Of a stretch of DNA of 64,000 nucleotides, positions 1-9,810 are shown in pieces. The DNA is from Sporomusa termitida (GTDB lineage: Bacteria; Bacillota; Negativicutes; Sporomusales; Sporomusaceae). The notes beneath the pieces are model-generated. The model was not told the DNA's origin and did no database searches. It saw only the letters and a program-made list of their open reading frames with translations. Within the stretch, counting starts at the first letter, position 1. Each line of letters opens with the position of its first letter. The stretch is taken from the NCBI RefSeq assembly GCF_007641255.1, contig NZ_CP036259.1, positions 1 through 64,000 on the forward strand. Reading direction: 5' to 3'. The translations under genes and the position numbers were made by a program.

Positions 1-23
1 AAATTTTTGTCAGTATTACTCAT
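1..23 (-). CDS. 5' end of an unidentified gene (partial)
   Basis: On the minus strand an ATG at position 23 is preceded by AAGGGGG seven bases upstream, a good ribosome binding site, and opens MSNTDKN before the window edge. Too little is present to name it. It lies downstream of the speD-like gene on the same strand, but a strong hairpin terminator separates the two, so it is probably transcribed separately. Confidence 0.4.
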
Positions 24-126
24 GTGAAATCCCCCTTGTTTTTAATTTGTTATTATTATCTATGGAATATTATTATCTAACTTACTAAGTTTGTCAATAG
101 TTTATCCTAAAATTTTCTATTTTATT

Positions 127-164
127 AAAAAACAGCCAGCGTTTATACTTGCTGGCTGTTTTTT
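127..164. terminator. Bidirectional intrinsic terminator
   Basis: A perfect 14-bp inverted repeat (AAAAAACAGCCAGC and its complement) surrounds a 10-base loop. It has an A-run on one side and a T-run on the other, so it can terminate on both strands. It directly follows the stop codon of the speD-like gene on the minus strand. Confidence 0.85.
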
Positions 165-614
165 CTATTTATTTCGCAGAAAGCGCCATACCTTGGCACT
201 GGTATTACGGACACGCCGCAAGGGGGCAATGCTGACCCGGATGCGGGGCTTCATATCTTTTTGTGAACCAAAGTCACCGCGCATAATGTGAGTTGTTTTG
301 GTTTTTTCGGGTTTTAAGAACCTTTTTAAGACGGCAAGTGCTTGATCAGAACGGGTTTGATCCCCGCAAATAAAGACGTCAACGGCTGCATAACCAAGAT
401 CAGGATAGGTATGTATACTAATATGGCTTTTGGCTAGCAGGGCCAGCACGGTAAGGCCCTGTGGTTCGGATTTCTGACAGGATAAATTCAGCAGGGTCAT
501 ATTGGTTTGTGTTAATGCTGCCAGTATTGCATTTTTAACCAACTCGAGATTATTTAGGTTTTCAAAGCTGCAGCCATACATATCGACAGCTAAATGTTTT
601 CCGAGTAATTTCAC
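165..614 (-). CDS. speD: SpeD/SpeH-family pyruvoyl decarboxylase (S-adenosylmethionine decarboxylase-like)
   Basis: The 149-residue protein belongs to the prokaryotic S-adenosylmethionine decarboxylase family. These proenzymes self-cleave to make a pyruvoyl cofactor and supply decarboxylated AdoMet for spermidine synthesis. The core SHISIHTYPDLGYAAVDVF places Ser63, His68 and Cys83 exactly where the cleavage serine and the two catalytic residues sit in Thermotoga numbering. The residue before the cleavage serine is Lys62, not the usual Glu. A basic C-terminal tail of about 20 residues makes it longer than the roughly 126-residue Bacillus protein. No spermidine synthase gene is in view. Family membership is firm; the substrate is less so, because some SpeD relatives are reported to act on ornithine or arginine. 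Confidence 0.8.
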   Translation of the reverse strand: MKLLGKHLAVDMYGCSFENLNNLELVKNAILAALTQTNMTLLNLSCQKSEPQGLTVLALLAKSHISIHTYPDLGYAAVDVFICGDQTRSDQALAVLKRFLKPEKTKTTHIMRGDFGSQKDMKPRIRVSIAPLRRVRNTSAKVWRFLRNK

Positions 615-638
615 GACTTCTCGCCCCTTTTATATCAA

Positions 639-668
639 ATTATGAGGTTAACTAAGGAAAAATGCCAA
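639..668 (-). promoter_or_regulatory. Putative sigma-A promoter of the speD-like gene
   Basis: Read on the minus strand, TTGGCA and CATAAT are separated by 18 bases, with the -10 element about 25 bases before the start codon. The match is fair. Confidence 0.5.
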
Positions 669-929
669 ATACGGATTGAATTGCTGAAAAATACCGATTA
701 GCAGACAACAATATTGAATTACGTGGAAATGATTTGATTTATACAATTTTTCATTATAGGTTAGAGTGAGCAGTATTGTAAAGAGTTATTTCATAATTAA
801 GTCAGAAAATAAAAATTAATATTCGGCTATCATTAAATTATGGCCTGGAAAAAACAATAGCAGGAATTAATTGGCTTCACAGTGAAGAAACTATTTTAGA
901 TGACAAATGGACTAACAGGGAGGGTTAAC
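669..929. other. AT-rich intergenic region
   Basis: This divergent spacer between the speD-like gene and fabK should carry the fabK promoter. A weak candidate is TTGATT at 734 with TAGGTT 17 bases on. I see no repeat, hairpin or additional gene here. Confidence 0.4.
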
Positions 930-1871
930 ATGCAGACTCAATTGACACAACTGCTTAATATAGCATACCCGGTTCTGCAGGGCGGGATGGCTTGGATTTC
1001 TGATGCCAGGCTGGCGGCCGCGGTTTCCGCGGCCGGAGGGGCCGGCATAATTGCTGCCGGCGGCCGTAATGCTGCTTATGTCAGGGAACAGATTCGCCTG
1101 GCCAGACAATTAACAGATAAGCCTTTTGGTGTTAATGTTCAGCTTATGGCCCCAGATAAAGAAGAGGTCATTCAGGTTGTTTGTGAAGAAAAGCCGGCGT
1201 TTGTAACCTTAGGAGCCGGGAACCCTGTGCCTTATTTCGAAAAACTCAGCAAGGCCGGTGTCAAGAAAATCCCGGTTGTCCCCAATGTCAAGCTGGCCCA
1301 GCGTGTCGAAAGCAATGGGGCTGATGCGATCGTAATTGAAGGTATGGAAGCTGGCGGGCATATCGGTGTTCTAACCACAATGGCACTGATGACACAGGTA
1401 ATTCCTTTTATCAACATCCCGGTAATCGCTGCCGGTGGGTTTGCCGACGGCCGCGGCCTGGCCGCTGCCCTGGTGATGGGAGCCGCCGGAATTCAGATCG
1501 GAACAAGATTCCTAATTGCTGAGGAATGCAGTGTTCATCCTAATGTTAAACAAAGGCTGCTTACTGCTGCCGATACCGATAGTGTTGTAACCGGTCTAAT
1601 GTCCGGCCACGGTGTGCGGAGCCTTAGAAATTCATTTACAGAAAAATATTTAGCTATGGAGAGAAGTTGCATACCTCAGGCCGAGCTGGATAAGCTGGCC
1701 ACCGGAACCAACCGGCTGGCTGCTATTGAAGGCGATATTGAAAATGGCGCGGTACTTGCAGGACAAAGCTTACTGCCGCTTAAACAGATTGAGCCGGCAG
1801 CTGTTATTGTCAGGACCATTATAAATGAAGCCAGCCAGGTATTAGCGGAGGCGCCCGATTTGTTAAGCTGA
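930..1871 (+). CDS. fabK: Enoyl-ACP reductase II (FabK) / nitronate monooxygenase family
   Basis: This 313-residue FMN-dependent TIM-barrel protein most resembles FabK, which reduces the enoyl-ACP double bond in the last step of fatty-acid elongation. Visible marks are the N-terminal YPVLQGGMAW, the EGMEAGGHIG loop with His144, IPVIAAGGFADG and the phosphate-binding IQIGTRF. The start is the ATG after AGGGAGG; an in-frame ATG 30 bases upstream lacks a ribosome site. No other fatty-acid synthesis genes adjoin it, so a nitronate monooxygenase role cannot be excluded. The overall motif set matches pneumococcal FabK better. Confidence 0.75.
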   Translation: MQTQLTQLLNIAYPVLQGGMAWISDARLAAAVSAAGGAGIIAAGGRNAAYVREQIRLARQLTDKPFGVNVQLMAPDKEEVIQVVCEEKPAFVTLGAGNPVPYFEKLSKAGVKKIPVVPNVKLAQRVESNGADAIVIEGMEAGGHIGVLTTMALMTQVIPFINIPVIAAGGFADGRGLAAALVMGAAGIQIGTRFLIAEECSVHPNVKQRLLTAADTDSVVTGLMSGHGVRSLRNSFTEKYLAMERSCIPQAELDKLATGTNRLAAIEGDIENGAVLAGQSLLPLKQIEPAAVIVRTIINEASQVLAEAPDLLS

Positions 1872-1907
1872 GGGAAACTAAAAATTTACATATGAGGAGT
1901 GAAGACA

Positions 1908-3092
1908 ATGAATAATGTCAAAATATCTGAAAGTGTATATTATGTTGGTGCGGTTGACTGGAATCTCCGTGATTTTCACGGGTACACGACGCCCCGGGGC
2001 GTAACCTATAATTCCTATCTTATTGTTGATGAGAAGGTATGCCTGATTGATACTGTCAAGGCACCTTTCGCGCCGGAGCTTTTGGACCGGATTAGCCAGA
2101 TTATTGACCCTGCTAAAATTGATTATATCATTACCAATCATATTGAACCAGATCATTCCAGTGCTTTGCCGGCAGTAATGGCGAGAGCGCCGCAGGCTAA
2201 GGTTCTATTAACTGAACATGGCCGTACTGGTATTATAAAGCATTACCAGCAAAATTATGATTTTGAGGTTGTAAAAGAAGGGGATGTGCTTGAGCTCGGC
2301 CGTAATAAACTGCAGTTCGTGCCTGTGCCCATGCTGCACTGGCCGGACTCCATGATCAGTTACTTGACTGGAGAGCAAGTATTGTTTTCTAATGATGCTT
2401 TTGGGCAGCATATATCGACAACAAAGCGTTTTGACGATGAAAATGACCTTCCTCAGGTTCTGTTTGAGGCCGAAAAGTACTATGCTAATATTTTACTGCC
2501 GTTTGGAAAAATGGTGGTAAAGGCTGTTGATAAGCTGAAAGAGCTGCCTATTCAGATTGTTGCTCCCAGCCATGGGGTAGTGTGGCGGAAGCACATCCCT
2601 GAGATTGTTGCTAAATATCAGGATTGGGGACGAGGCAAGACTACCGGGAAAGTAATCATTGCTTATGACAGCATGTGGGGCAGTACCGAGCGAATGGCCC
2701 GGCAGATTCTTGAGGGTGTGGCCGCTGCCGGTGCTACCGGCAAACTATACAAAATGTCAAGTGCTGACCGGAGTGAGGTTATCAGGGATATGCTGGAGGC
2801 AGGCGGGATTTTAATAGGCTCTTCTACTCTAAATAATGGTATGCTGCCCAATATGGGGGCATTGATGACGTATATCAAAGGACTCAGGCCGACCGGTAAA
2901 ATCGGCGCCGCCTTTGGTGCTTACGGTTGGGGCGGGGGTGCCCAGAATGCGATTGAGGAAATGCTGAAAGGCGCGGGAATAGCAGTGACGCAACCAGGCG
3001 TAGCCCTAAAATGGGTGCCTGATGAGGAGGAGCTGCATAAGTGCTTTGAATTTGGCCGCGAGTTTGCTCATAAAGTATTGGCAAAGATTTAG
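1908..3092 (+). CDS. fprA: Flavodiiron protein (A-type flavoprotein, FprA-like)
   Basis: The 394-residue protein couples an N-terminal metallo-beta-lactamase-like diiron domain to a C-terminal flavodoxin domain (from about residue 249). Such enzymes reduce O2 to water or NO to N2O in the cytoplasm and protect anaerobes. The diiron ligand motif H-x-E-x-D-H is visible as His78-Glu80-Asp82-His83, and the flavodoxin phosphate loop as YDSMWGSTE. The start is the ATG eight bases after GAGGAG; an upstream GTG at 1899 overlaps that site. There is no rubredoxin extension, so an external electron donor is required. It stands alone between fabK and a membrane protein gene. Confidence 0.93.
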   Translation: MNNVKISESVYYVGAVDWNLRDFHGYTTPRGVTYNSYLIVDEKVCLIDTVKAPFAPELLDRISQIIDPAKIDYIITNHIEPDHSSALPAVMARAPQAKVLLTEHGRTGIIKHYQQNYDFEVVKEGDVLELGRNKLQFVPVPMLHWPDSMISYLTGEQVLFSNDAFGQHISTTKRFDDENDLPQVLFEAEKYYANILLPFGKMVVKAVDKLKELPIQIVAPSHGVVWRKHIPEIVAKYQDWGRGKTTGKVIIAYDSMWGSTERMARQILEGVAAAGATGKLYKMSSADRSEVIRDMLEAGGILIGSSTLNNGMLPNMGALMTYIKGLRPTGKIGAAFGAYGWGGGAQNAIEEMLKGAGIAVTQPGVALKWVPDEEELHKCFEFGREFAHKVLAKI

Positions 3093-3099
3093 ACGATCG

Positions 3100-3125
3100 G
3101 GCAGTGCTTGTCAGGCGCTGCCTTT
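3100..3125 (+). terminator. Weak intrinsic terminator
   Basis: GGCAGTGC and GCGCTGCC form an 8-bp stem with one wobble pair and a 7-base loop, followed by a short T-run. It lies just after the flavodiiron gene. Confidence 0.5.
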
Positions 3126-3187
3126 CTACATACTGTTGCTGTGGTGGTGCAAACTATTACTACATGTGAATGCGTGTAGGAGGTAGA

Positions 3188-3718
3188 ATGCACACTATCC
3201 ATCATGGTTTTTGGATTTATTTTTTTGCAAGGCATCACCCGCGGGTGTGGCAATTTGTGTTTGGCGCAATGCTGCCTGACTATATTTACGTGATACTCAT
3301 TTGTATGTTATTGTTTAAAGGCTACATAACCTGGCCTGAGCTAGGCAGTTTGAGCCCTGGCGTGCTTATGAGCCTTGTGCCGCTTTTTCCCTGGGTTGTA
3401 AAAAGTGATTTGATCGGTCATTCGGTGCCGATTTGGTTTAATGTCCTGCTTATTAGTTTTTTACCGGCGTTCAGAAGATTCCAGGCAATTATTATCGGCT
3501 GGGGCACACATCTGCTGATAGATGCTTTAACCCATGGTGCATTTTCTAATTTTTATCTGTATCCACTGGCTTTTTCTACTGTTGAGAGCCCGGTATCCTA
3601 CTGGGAACACAATCATTGGTTCCGGGAATACCGGCTTGTTAATGCCGTATTGATGTCAGCAGCAGCCATTTATATGGTTTGTGAATGGTGGAAAAATCGA
3701 AAACGTACGAAGAAATGA
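3188..3718 (+). CDS. Putative membrane-bound hydrolase-like protein
   Basis: This 176-residue polytopic membrane protein begins MHTIHHGFW and carries scattered conserved-looking residues: an N-terminal His pair, GAMLPD, GHS and GTHLLIDALTHG. The pattern resembles YdjM/DUF457-type membrane proteins described as metal-dependent hydrolases. About four hydrophobic segments are visible and the C-terminus is basic (KNRKRTKK). The chosen ATG follows GTAGGAGGT at good spacing; an upstream in-frame ATG at 3170 has none. rlmI starts ten bases after its stop, so the two are probably cotranscribed. The substrate is unknown. Confidence 0.55.
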   Translation: MHTIHHGFWIYFFARHHPRVWQFVFGAMLPDYIYVILICMLLFKGYITWPELGSLSPGVLMSLVPLFPWVVKSDLIGHSVPIWFNVLLISFLPAFRRFQAIIIGWGTHLLIDALTHGAFSNFYLYPLAFSTVESPVSYWEHNHWFREYRLVNAVLMSAAAIYMVCEWWKNRKRTKK

Positions 3719-3727
3719 GGCATAATT

Positions 3728-4912
3728 ATGGAGATTAGAACAAAAGTATTTTTGCGGAAAGGTGCTCAGCACCGGGTTGAGAATGGTCATCCCTGGATAT
3801 TTCAGAGTGAAATTGATTATTTTGAGGGCGCGTTTGATCCCGGTGATATTGTTGATGTCTACAATTCACGGCAGCGGTTTATCGGGAGAGGGTATATCAA
3901 TCCCCGCTCCCAGATCATTATTCGTATTTTGACGCGGCAACAAGAACCTATTAATAGAGATTTTTTTAAACGCCGTATTGAGACTGCCTGGCGTTACCGG
4001 CAGACTTTTTTATCTGAACCGGAATATTGCCGTTTGGTATATGGGGAAGCGGATTTTCTGCCGGCGTTAATTGTCGACAAATTTGGGAAATATATAGTTA
4101 TACAGACCTTGGCGCTGGGAATCGATATTCACAAAGAGACAATTGTATCTGTACTGGAAGAACTATTTTCACCGGCGGGGATTTACGAACGCAATGATGT
4201 GCCGGTGCGCAAACTGGAAGGTCTGGATATGCGTAAAGGCTATATAAAAGGTGAGTTTCCGACCCAGATCATTGTAAATGAAAATGGTATTCCCTTTTAT
4301 GCCGATGTAGATAAAGGGCAGAAAACCGGCTTTTTCTATGATCAGCGTGAAAATCGCCGGTTTTTACAGCACATTGTGAAAGATGCTGAGGTATTGGACT
4401 GCTTCTGTCACACTGGGTCGTTTACTGTACATAGTGCGCTGTATGGTGCCCGGAGCCTGCATTCCATTGATATTTCCGAAGAAGCTGTAAGTCTGGCTAA
4501 GCAAAATGCCGAGCTTAATGGTGTCAGTGAGCGGTGCAAATTTGAAGTGGCAAATGCTTTTGACGTCTTACGCTCATTAACCGATGAACACCGGCAATAT
4601 GATGTGGTTATTCTTGATCCGCCGGCCTTTACGAAAAGTCGCAACAATATTGAGGGGGCGGCGCGCGGCTATAAGGAAATAAACCTGCGGGGCTTAAAGC
4701 TAACCCGCCCAGGTGGGTTCCTGGTCACCTGCTCCTGCTCGTATCATATTGACCGCGACCTTTTTAAAGCAATTGTTGTTGATGCTGCCCGGGATGCCAA
4801 GCGGGTTATCCGGGAAGTAGAATACAGGACCCAGGCCAAAGATCATCCGATTCTGCCGGCTGCGCCGGAAACCAATTACTTGAAATTTTTAGTGCTTCAA
4901 GTCGTCGAATAA
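3728..4912 (+). CDS. rlmI: 23S rRNA m5C methyltransferase, RlmI family
   Basis: The 394-residue protein has an N-terminal PUA RNA-binding domain (about 1-75), a middle region with KGQKTGFFYDQREN, and a Rossmann methyltransferase domain. The latter shows the SAM-binding segment VLDCFCHTGSF and motif IV ILDPPAF near residue 296. TCSCSYH near 335 supplies a cysteine-containing motif. E. coli RlmI, of almost the same length, methylates C1962 of 23S rRNA; the Bacillus relative is YwbD. The assignment to this subfamily is secure, the exact target is inferred. Confidence 0.85.
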   Translation: MEIRTKVFLRKGAQHRVENGHPWIFQSEIDYFEGAFDPGDIVDVYNSRQRFIGRGYINPRSQIIIRILTRQQEPINRDFFKRRIETAWRYRQTFLSEPEYCRLVYGEADFLPALIVDKFGKYIVIQTLALGIDIHKETIVSVLEELFSPAGIYERNDVPVRKLEGLDMRKGYIKGEFPTQIIVNENGIPFYADVDKGQKTGFFYDQRENRRFLQHIVKDAEVLDCFCHTGSFTVHSALYGARSLHSIDISEEAVSLAKQNAELNGVSERCKFEVANAFDVLRSLTDEHRQYDVVILDPPAFTKSRNNIEGAARGYKEINLRGLKLTRPGGFLVTCSCSYHIDRDLFKAIVVDAARDAKRVIREVEYRTQAKDHPILPAAPETNYLKFLVLQVVE

Positions 4913-5174
4913 CCAGTGCAGTGCCTTGACCACATTATCTTTTTAGCTTGCTGACGGCCAAAATGGCAAATGGCGGCGTCAGCACCGCCTGCAGACCCCG
5001 GCCAGTATGCGTCGTCGGTGCTTCCTTGCCCTTTACCATTTTGTTTCGCCCTAAAACTAAAATATAACATGATCAAGGCACAGTAATTTCGAGTAATATT
5101 TATTAAACTTGAGATATTTAGCGATAATTATTATTAATTTGCCGGAGAAGGCTGATTTTGCCATATCGCGTCTA
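4913..5174. other. Intergenic region upstream of ctsR
   Basis: This AT-rich spacer contains one inverted repeat (GCTGACG at 4950-4956 and CGTCAGC at 4977-4983) without a T-run. It is possibly a weak transcript end for rlmI. No ORF with a ribosome site was seen. Confidence 0.4.
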
Positions 5175-5230
5175 TTGCAATTAGGAACAGTTTAAAATAC
5201 AATAAAGTCAAAAGATCAATTAAAGTCAAA
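5175..5230 (+). promoter_or_regulatory. ctsR operon promoter with CtsR-like GTCAAA repeats
   Basis: TTGCAA (5175) and TACAAT (5198) are spaced by 17 bases, a strong sigma-A promoter. Two AGTCAAA heptads (5206-5212 and 5224-5230) with an intervening GATCAA lie over the expected transcription start. The known CtsR operator is a tandem GGTCAAA repeat with 3-base spacing. These repeats keep the heptad core but not the canonical spacing, so autorepression by CtsR is likely but inferred. Confidence 0.7.
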
Positions 5231-5245
5231 GAGGAGGTGAGGGAC

Positions 5246-5695
5246 GTGAATAATCTGGCTGATATCATTGAACAATGGATTTTGCGAGAGATGTCACAGG
5301 AGCAAGATGATATTATTGTCCTGCGACGTAATGAAATGGCCGAAGAACTGGACTGCGCGCCCTCCCAAATCAGCTATGTGCTTAGTACTCGCTTTACGAT
5401 TGAGCGCGGGTTTATTGTTGAATCCCGGCGGGGTTCCGGGGGGTTTGTCCGGATTGCCCGCATCCCGGTACAAACACTTGTCTATCAGGATGCTGCCAAT
5501 CAAATGAATGACAGTATGAGCCTGGCTGATTTAAAAGCAATTGTCACTCACCTGCGCAGTCATCATCTCATGACAGGCCGTGAGGCTGCGCTTATTTATA
5601 AATGCTTTTCGATCCTGCATGAGCGGCTTGAACCCCAGGAGCGTATACCGCTGCTAAAGTCACTCCTGCTGACTCTGGCAACACAAAATGAATGA
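5246..5695 (+). CDS. ctsR: Transcriptional repressor CtsR
   Basis: The 149-residue repressor of class III heat-shock genes opens MNNLADIIEQWILREM, as CtsR does. It carries the winged helix-turn-helix with the glycine-rich wing ESRRGSGGFVRI that contacts the minor groove of GGTCAAA repeats. The GTG start sits eight bases after GAGGAGG; an earlier GTG overlaps that site. It heads the ctsR-mcsA-mcsB-clpC unit and should repress its own operon until McsB or heat inactivates it. Confidence 0.93.
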   Translation: MNNLADIIEQWILREMSQEQDDIIVLRRNEMAEELDCAPSQISYVLSTRFTIERGFIVESRRGSGGFVRIARIPVQTLVYQDAANQMNDSMSLADLKAIVTHLRSHHLMTGREAALIYKCFSILHERLEPQERIPLLKSLLLTLATQNE

Positions 5696-5715
5696 TGAGT
5701 ACGGAGGCCAATAAC

Positions 5716-6282
5716 ATGTTATGTGACGATTGTCAAAAAGAGCCAGCCTGTGTGCACATTACAAAAATTATAAACCAGCAGAAGGTGGAAAAACATTTAT
5801 GTGAACAGTGTGCACATAAATCAGGTGAGATTGCAGGCAAAGGGATCAACAATCTGTTTGGCAGTAAATTATCTGTTCATGATTTCTTAAAAGAAATGTT
5901 TAATTATACCCTGCCCGATAGCTCCCGCCCGGCCCTCGAACCTGTCTGCGCTGATTGCGGCCTTAGTTACAGTGAATTTACCCGGAGCGGCAAGTTTGGC
6001 TGCAGTGGCTGTTATCAGGCATTTAGCGGTCAGCTGGAACCACTTTTTAAGCGTATTCATGGCACCGCTGCCCATGCCGGTAAAACCCCTAAACGGGGCG
6101 GTATCCGTTTGAGTGTGGCGCAGCGTATTAGACGGCTGCGGCATGAACTGGAACAACATGTGAATCGTGAAGAATATGAATTTGCCGCCAAACTCAGGGA
6201 TGAAATCAGAGCGCTGGAAAAACAGCTTGCCGAACCAGCGGCAGGCAGAGGGGGAATGGCAGATGGCGAACCTATTGGCTAA
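5716..6282 (+). CDS. mcsA: McsA, activator of protein-arginine kinase
   Basis: The 188-residue protein has zinc-binding CxxC pairs at the N-terminus (CDDC, CEQC) and in the middle (CADC, CSGC). A C-terminal UVR segment (HVNREEYEFAAKLRDEIR) follows. In Bacillus McsA binds and activates the McsB kinase and helps deliver CtsR to ClpC. The ATG after ACGGAGG gives an N-terminus aligned with Bacillus McsA; an upstream ATG overlapping the ctsR stop lacks a ribosome site. Its 3' end overlaps mcsB by 20 bases, suggesting translational coupling. Confidence 0.9.
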   Translation: MLCDDCQKEPACVHITKIINQQKVEKHLCEQCAHKSGEIAGKGINNLFGSKLSVHDFLKEMFNYTLPDSSRPALEPVCADCGLSYSEFTRSGKFGCSGCYQAFSGQLEPLFKRIHGTAAHAGKTPKRGGIRLSVAQRIRRLRHELEQHVNREEYEFAAKLRDEIRALEKQLAEPAAGRGGMADGEPIG

Positions 6283-7345
6283 CCTGCTAAAGCAGCCGCT
6301 GACGCCGTGGTTAAGCGGTAGCGGGCCGGAAGGCGATATTGTACTGACCAGCCGGGTTCGTTTGGCTCGTAATCTGCGGTGCCAGCCTTTCCCGGGGCGT
6401 GCTGCCGCCGACAAGCTTGGCGAAATTATGGCTGAGTTCAAAGAAGTTCCTACAGCACTTATGGCTGAAGACGGGCATGAGTATGCATTTGTTGAACTAG
6501 AGAGCTTAGCGCCGCTGGACAGATATGTACTGGTTGAGAAACACGTTATCAGTCCCGCTCATGCGGCCGGACCCGAGAATCGGGCCCTGATTGTGCGCGA
6601 TGATGCCGGGGTAAGTATTATGGTTAATGAAGAAGACCACCTGCGCCTGCAGTGTTTGGAATCCGGACTCAATCTGATGGATGCATTTAATAAAGCTAAT
6701 GCGGTCGACGATGTGATTGAAACCAGGCATGATTTAGCGTTTATGGAACATCTCGGTTATCTGACTGCCTGTCCGACCAATATGGGAACAGGTTTGAGGG
6801 CATCGGTGATGATTCATTTGCCGGCATTGGCGCTTACTAAGCAGGTGGGAAGAATTATGGCCGTCGCCACCCAACTGGGGTTGGCAGTGCGCGGCTTATA
6901 CGGTGAGGGAACTGAAGCCGCCGGCAATATATTTCAAATTTCCAACCAGATTACCCTGGGCCGGAGCGAGCAGGACATTATTAATAATCTGAGCGGTGTG
7001 GTCAAACAGGTGGTTGATAAAGAACGCACAGCCAGAAGCCTGCTGGAGAGTGATTCCCGCGATGCTTTGGCTGACCGGGTATGGCGGGCGTATGGTGTAC
7101 TCCGCTATGCTCAGCGTATTTCCTCCCAGGAGGCGCTGGCACTGTTAAGTGAGGTTAGACTGGGGATTGATCTGGGTGTGATTGATGAAGCAGCGCCAGA
7201 GGTGTTTAACGAGCTTTTAGTAACAACCCGGCCGAATTTTTTGCAAAATTTAGTGGGTGAAACAGCTTTACATCAATCGGAACGCAATGCACTGCGGGCT
7301 AAGTTAATTCGCCGCAAACTTAAGGGGGGTTGTAATCATGTTTAA
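6263..7345 (+). CDS. mcsB: Protein-arginine kinase McsB
   Basis: This 360-residue phosphagen-kinase-fold enzyme phosphorylates arginines on CtsR and damaged proteins, marking them for ClpCP. Kinase signatures are [10 protein letters not shown] for the nucleotide site, [12 protein letters not shown] for the catalytic cysteine region, and [19 protein letters not shown]. The chosen ATG follows AGAGGGGGA and removes a 32-residue upstream extension that overlaps mcsA. The gene overlaps clpC by eight bases. Length matches Bacillus McsB (about 363 residues). Confidence 0.93.
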   Translation: MANLLANLLKQPLTPWLSGSGPEGDIVLTSRVRLARNLRCQPFPGRAAADKLGEIMAEFKEVPTALMAEDGHEYAFVELESLAPLDRYVLVEKHVISPAHAAGPENRALIVRDDAGVSIMVNEEDHLRLQCLESGLNLMDAFNKANAVDDVIETRHDLAFMEHLGYLTACPTNMGTGLRASVMIHLPALALTKQVGRIMAVATQLGLAVRGLYGEGTEAAGNIFQISNQITLGRSEQDIINNLSGVVKQVVDKERTARSLLESDSRDALADRVWRAYGVLRYAQRISSQEALALLSEVRLGIDLGVIDEAAPEVFNELLVTTRPNFLQNLVGETALHQSERNALRAKLIRRKLKGGCNHV

Positions 7346-9788
7346 TCGGTTTACTGACCGCGCACGAAAGGTATTAATTCTGGCGCAGCAGGAGGCTGCC
7401 CGTTACGGCCATGGCTACATTGGGACAGAACATCTGCTGTTAGGGCTATTCCGGGAAGGTGAGGGCATCGCCGCCAAGGCGCTTGCTTCGCTGAATTTAG
7501 ACGTAGATTCTGTACGCGCCCAGATAGAAAGCATACTCGGTCAGGGGCAGGACCAAAGCAGCGATATTGGTTATACTCCCAGAGCCAAAAAAATCATCGA
7601 ACTGGCTATGGAAGAAGCCTTACGCCTGGGGCATAATTATGTTGGCACTGAACACATTCTCCTCGGTCTGGTGCGGGAAGGGGAAGGCATTGCCGCCCAA
7701 GTGCTGTCAGGTATGGGGGTGGATGTGAATCTTATGCGCCAGCGTGTTATCGAAATGCTGGGTGGTTATTCGATGTCAGGGCAAAGTCCGCAGCCTAAAG
7801 CACCAGGCGCGGAACGTCCGGCCGGCAGTGTAACACCGCTTTTGGATGAGTTTGGCCGTGATTTAAATAAAATGTCGCAGGAAGGTAAGATTGATCCGGT
7901 GATCGGCCGTGCCGCCGAGATTGAGCGGGTTGTGCAAATCCTTTTGCGACGTACAAAAAACAATCCTGTATTGATTGGCGAACCCGGTGTTGGGAAAACT
8001 GCTATTGCTGAAGGCTTGGCAAAACGAATTATTGAGGGGCAAGTACCGGAGATTCTCCGCAATAAACGTGTTATTTCCCTGAATATGGCATCTATGGTGG
8101 CCGGAACTAAATATCGCGGTGAGTTTGAGGAGCGGCTGAAAAAAGTGATGGACGAGATCCGGGAATTCGGCAAAGTGATCCTGTTTATCGATGAACTCCA
8201 TACCTTAATTGGGGCCGGGGCGGCTGAGGGGGCCATTGATGCCGCCAATATTTTAAAACCGTCTTTAGCACGGGGCGAATTGCAGGTAATCGGCGCAACA
8301 ACACTTAACGAATACAAAAAATATATCGAAAAGGATGCGGCCCTGGAGCGGCGCTTTCAGCCTATTACTGTCGGTGAGCCCAGCGTTGAGGATGCTATCG
8401 GTATTTTGCGGGGCATCAGAGATAAATATGAGGCCTTTCACCGGGCCCAGATTACCGACGAGGCCATTGAGGCAGCTGTAAAACTGTCTCACCGCTACAT
8501 CTCTGACCGATTTTTGCCGGATAAGGCGATTGACTTAATGGATGAGGCTGCCTCCAAGGTACGTTTGCAGGCTTTCTCCGTACCCCCCGATGTTAAAGAG
8601 ATTGAGCAGCGTTTAGAACAGGCCCGCACTGAGAAAGAAGCGGCGATTGCTTCTCAGGAATTTGAAAGAGCAGCCAAACTCAGGGATATGGAACAGCAAA
8701 TTCGCGAAGAACTTGATAATAAGCAGAAGTCCTGGAAGCAGCGCGGCAGTGAACGAATTGTTGTAACTGCTGAAGATATCGCTCATGTTGTGTCAACCTG
8801 GACGCATATCCCCCTCCAAAAGCTGGCTGAGGAAGAGTCTGACCGGCTTTTGAAAATGGAAGATATTCTGCATAACCGGGTCATTGGGCAGCATCAGGCG
8901 GTTCAGGCGGTGGCGCGGGCTGTGCGCCGGGCCCGGGCTGGTCTGAAAGACCCTAAACGGCCGATTGGATCTTTCCTGTTTCTGGGGCCGACAGGGGTTG
9001 GCAAAACAGAATTATCACGAGCTTTAGCGGAAGCCTTGTTTGGTGATGAAACGGCGATGATTCGCCTGGATATGTCCGAATACATGGAAAAACACACCGT
9101 ATCTCGTCTGATCGGTGCGCCTCCCGGCTATGTCGGCTATGAGGAAGGCGGTCAGTTGACCGATGCTGTGCGGCGCAAACCATTCTCGGTAATTCTTTTG
9201 GATGAGATTGAAAAGGCTCATTATGATGTCTTTAATATGCTGCTGCAGGTACTGGAAGATGGCCGGCTGACCGACAGCCAGGGCCGGACAGTTGACTTTA
9301 AGAATACGGTAATTATTATGACCTCTAATGTCGGCTCTCAACATCTCAAAAGGGATGCTGCCGGCCTGGGCTTCCTGTCCGATGAGCGAGCTAAAGCCAA
9401 TGAAGGCGAAGCGGCTAAAAACCGGGTTTTAGATGAGGTTAAACGGGTATTCCGGCCAGAGTTTTTAAACCGGATTGATGAAATTATCGTTTTTAGCAGT
9501 CTGACAGATGAAGATTTGCAGCAGATTGTCGAGATTATGCTGCAGGAGGTCGCTAAACGGCTGGCCGATACCGACCTTAATATGGAATTGACTGACGCTG
9601 CTAAGAGCGAACTGCTAAAAGAAGGCCGTGACCATGCCTTTGGCGCCCGCCCGCTCCGCCGCGCCATTCAAAAGCTGATTGAAGATGAGGTCTCAGAGAT
9701 GATTATCCGGCAAGCGGTAGCCGGTGGGGACACGGTTTTTGTTGATGCTGATGAGGATGGAAAATTAAAATTTGCCAGGAAGACCTGA
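7338..9788 (+). CDS. clpC: ATP-dependent Clp protease ATPase ClpC
   Basis: The 816-residue AAA+ unfoldase feeds substrates, including arginine-phosphorylated ones, to ClpP. It shows two Clp N-repeats (about 1-145), the first AAA module with Walker A GEPGVGKT near residue 214, and a coiled-coil middle domain with a UVR motif near 440 (the McsB/MecA adaptor region). The second AAA module has GPTGVGKT near 551. Length agrees with Bacillus ClpC (810). It is the last gene before a strong hairpin, so the four-gene heat-shock unit probably ends here. Confidence 0.96.
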   Translation: MFNRFTDRARKVLILAQQEAARYGHGYIGTEHLLLGLFREGEGIAAKALASLNLDVDSVRAQIESILGQGQDQSSDIGYTPRAKKIIELAMEEALRLGHNYVGTEHILLGLVREGEGIAAQVLSGMGVDVNLMRQRVIEMLGGYSMSGQSPQPKAPGAERPAGSVTPLLDEFGRDLNKMSQEGKIDPVIGRAAEIERVVQILLRRTKNNPVLIGEPGVGKTAIAEGLAKRIIEGQVPEILRNKRVISLNMASMVAGTKYRGEFEERLKKVMDEIREFGKVILFIDELHTLIGAGAAEGAIDAANILKPSLARGELQVIGATTLNEYKKYIEKDAALERRFQPITVGEPSVEDAIGILRGIRDKYEAFHRAQITDEAIEAAVKLSHRYISDRFLPDKAIDLMDEAASKVRLQAFSVPPDVKEIEQRLEQARTEKEAAIASQEFERAAKLRDMEQQIREELDNKQKSWKQRGSERIVVTAEDIAHVVSTWTHIPLQKLAEEESDRLLKMEDILHNRVIGQHQAVQAVARAVRRARAGLKDPKRPIGSFLFLGPTGVGKTELSRALAEALFGDETAMIRLDMSEYMEKHTVSRLIGAPPGYVGYEEGGQLTDAVRRKPFSVILLDEIEKAHYDVFNMLLQVLEDGRLTDSQGRTVDFKNTVIIMTSNVGSQHLKRDAAGLGFLSDERAKANEGEAAKNRVLDEVKRVFRPEFLNRIDEIIVFSSLTDEDLQQIVEIMLQEVAKRLADTDLNMELTDAAKSELLKEGRDHAFGARPLRRAIQKLIEDEVSEMIIRQAVAGGDTVFVDADEDGKLKFARKT

Positions 9789-9810
9789 TAAGCAGGAAAC
9801 TAAAGGAACA

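Noticed and set aside
5206-5230. Canonical CtsR operator
   Set aside because: The heptads are real, but the spacing is 11 bases rather than three, so it is described as CtsR-like and not as a confirmed operator.
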